Of a stretch of DNA of 5,844 nucleotides, positions 5,809-5,844 are shown one piece after another (within the stretch, counting starts at the first letter, position 1; the number at the start of each line of letters is the position of its first letter). The notes under the pieces are model-generated. The model was given only the letters and a program-made list of their open reading frames with translations, had not been told where the DNA came from and made no database searches. The translations under genes were made by a program, and so were the position numbers. The DNA comes from Chitinophagales bacterium. Its GTDB lineage: Bacteria; Bacteroidota; Bacteroidia; Chitinophagales; Saprospiraceae. The DNA lies in NCBI GenBank assembly GCA_013297575.1, contig JAAFHO010000379.1, positions 1 through 5,844 of the forward strand, given 5' to 3'.

Positions 5809-5844
5809 AACTGGTTAGCCGGATTCCTGTCTGGCTAACCAGTT
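5809..5844 (+). terminator. Intrinsic-type hairpin after the tail-collar gene
   Basis: AACTGGTTAGCC (5809-5820) and GGCTAACCAGTT (5833-5844) are perfect 12-base inverted copies. In + strand RNA the stem extends inward through G-U, G-C, A-U and U-G pairs to a UCCU tetraloop, about 16 pairs in all. It begins 8 bases after the stop codon. The window ends at the base of the stem, so the T-tract expected next cannot be seen. On the minus strand the stem is followed, after GCGG, by six Ts (5804-5799), so it may also stop transcription entering from the right. Confidence 0.75.

Overview
The window looks like chromosomal DNA of a Bacteroidota bacterium. Three lines of evidence point there: the protein families present, the lack of Shine-Dalgarno sequences before the genes, and three exact matches to the Bacteroidota -7 promoter element TAnnTTTG, each in the right orientation before a gene. 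The Uma2-type gene and the TPR-kinase/LytTR pair would suit a Saprospiria- or Cytophagia-like member, but that finer placement is a guess. No rRNA, tRNA, CRISPR array, transposase or integrase was found.

Layout, left to right. Bases 1-225 (+) are the 3' part of a Uma2-family (PD-(D/E)xK-like) gene that begins before the window. Then comes a likely two-gene + strand unit: purU (formyltetrahydrofolate deformylase, 286-1128), followed after 4 nt by a 325-residue protein with about five membrane segments and a C-terminal SRPBCC-like domain (1133-2110). A 106-nt convergent gap separates this from a minus-strand two-component operon. That operon is transcribed from 5080 down to 2217 and encodes a sensor kinase with a periplasmic TPR region and, 5 nt later, a REC-LytTR response regulator. 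A 195-nt divergent region (5081-5275) holds candidate promoters for the kinase and for a tail-collar-domain gene (5276-5800, +), which is followed by a strong hairpin that fills the window's right edge.

How the genes may work together. The kinase and regulator almost certainly form one signalling system: signal peptide, periplasmic TPR sensor, one membrane segment, HisKA/HATPase core, then a LytTR DNA-binding output. The tail-collar gene lies head to head with the kinase gene and shares its upstream region, so it is a reasonable but unproven target. purU supplies formate and tetrahydrofolate for one-carbon and purine metabolism; the reason for its coupling to the membrane SRPBCC gene is unknown.

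Nothing here is clearly a new defence, mobile or biosynthetic system. The points most worth a second look are the promoter boxes that nearly touch the start codons of purU and the kinase (predicted leaderless mRNAs), the SRPBCC domain that topology places outside the cytoplasm, the HisKA-LytTR pairing, and the solitary tail-collar gene with an altered C-terminal motif.
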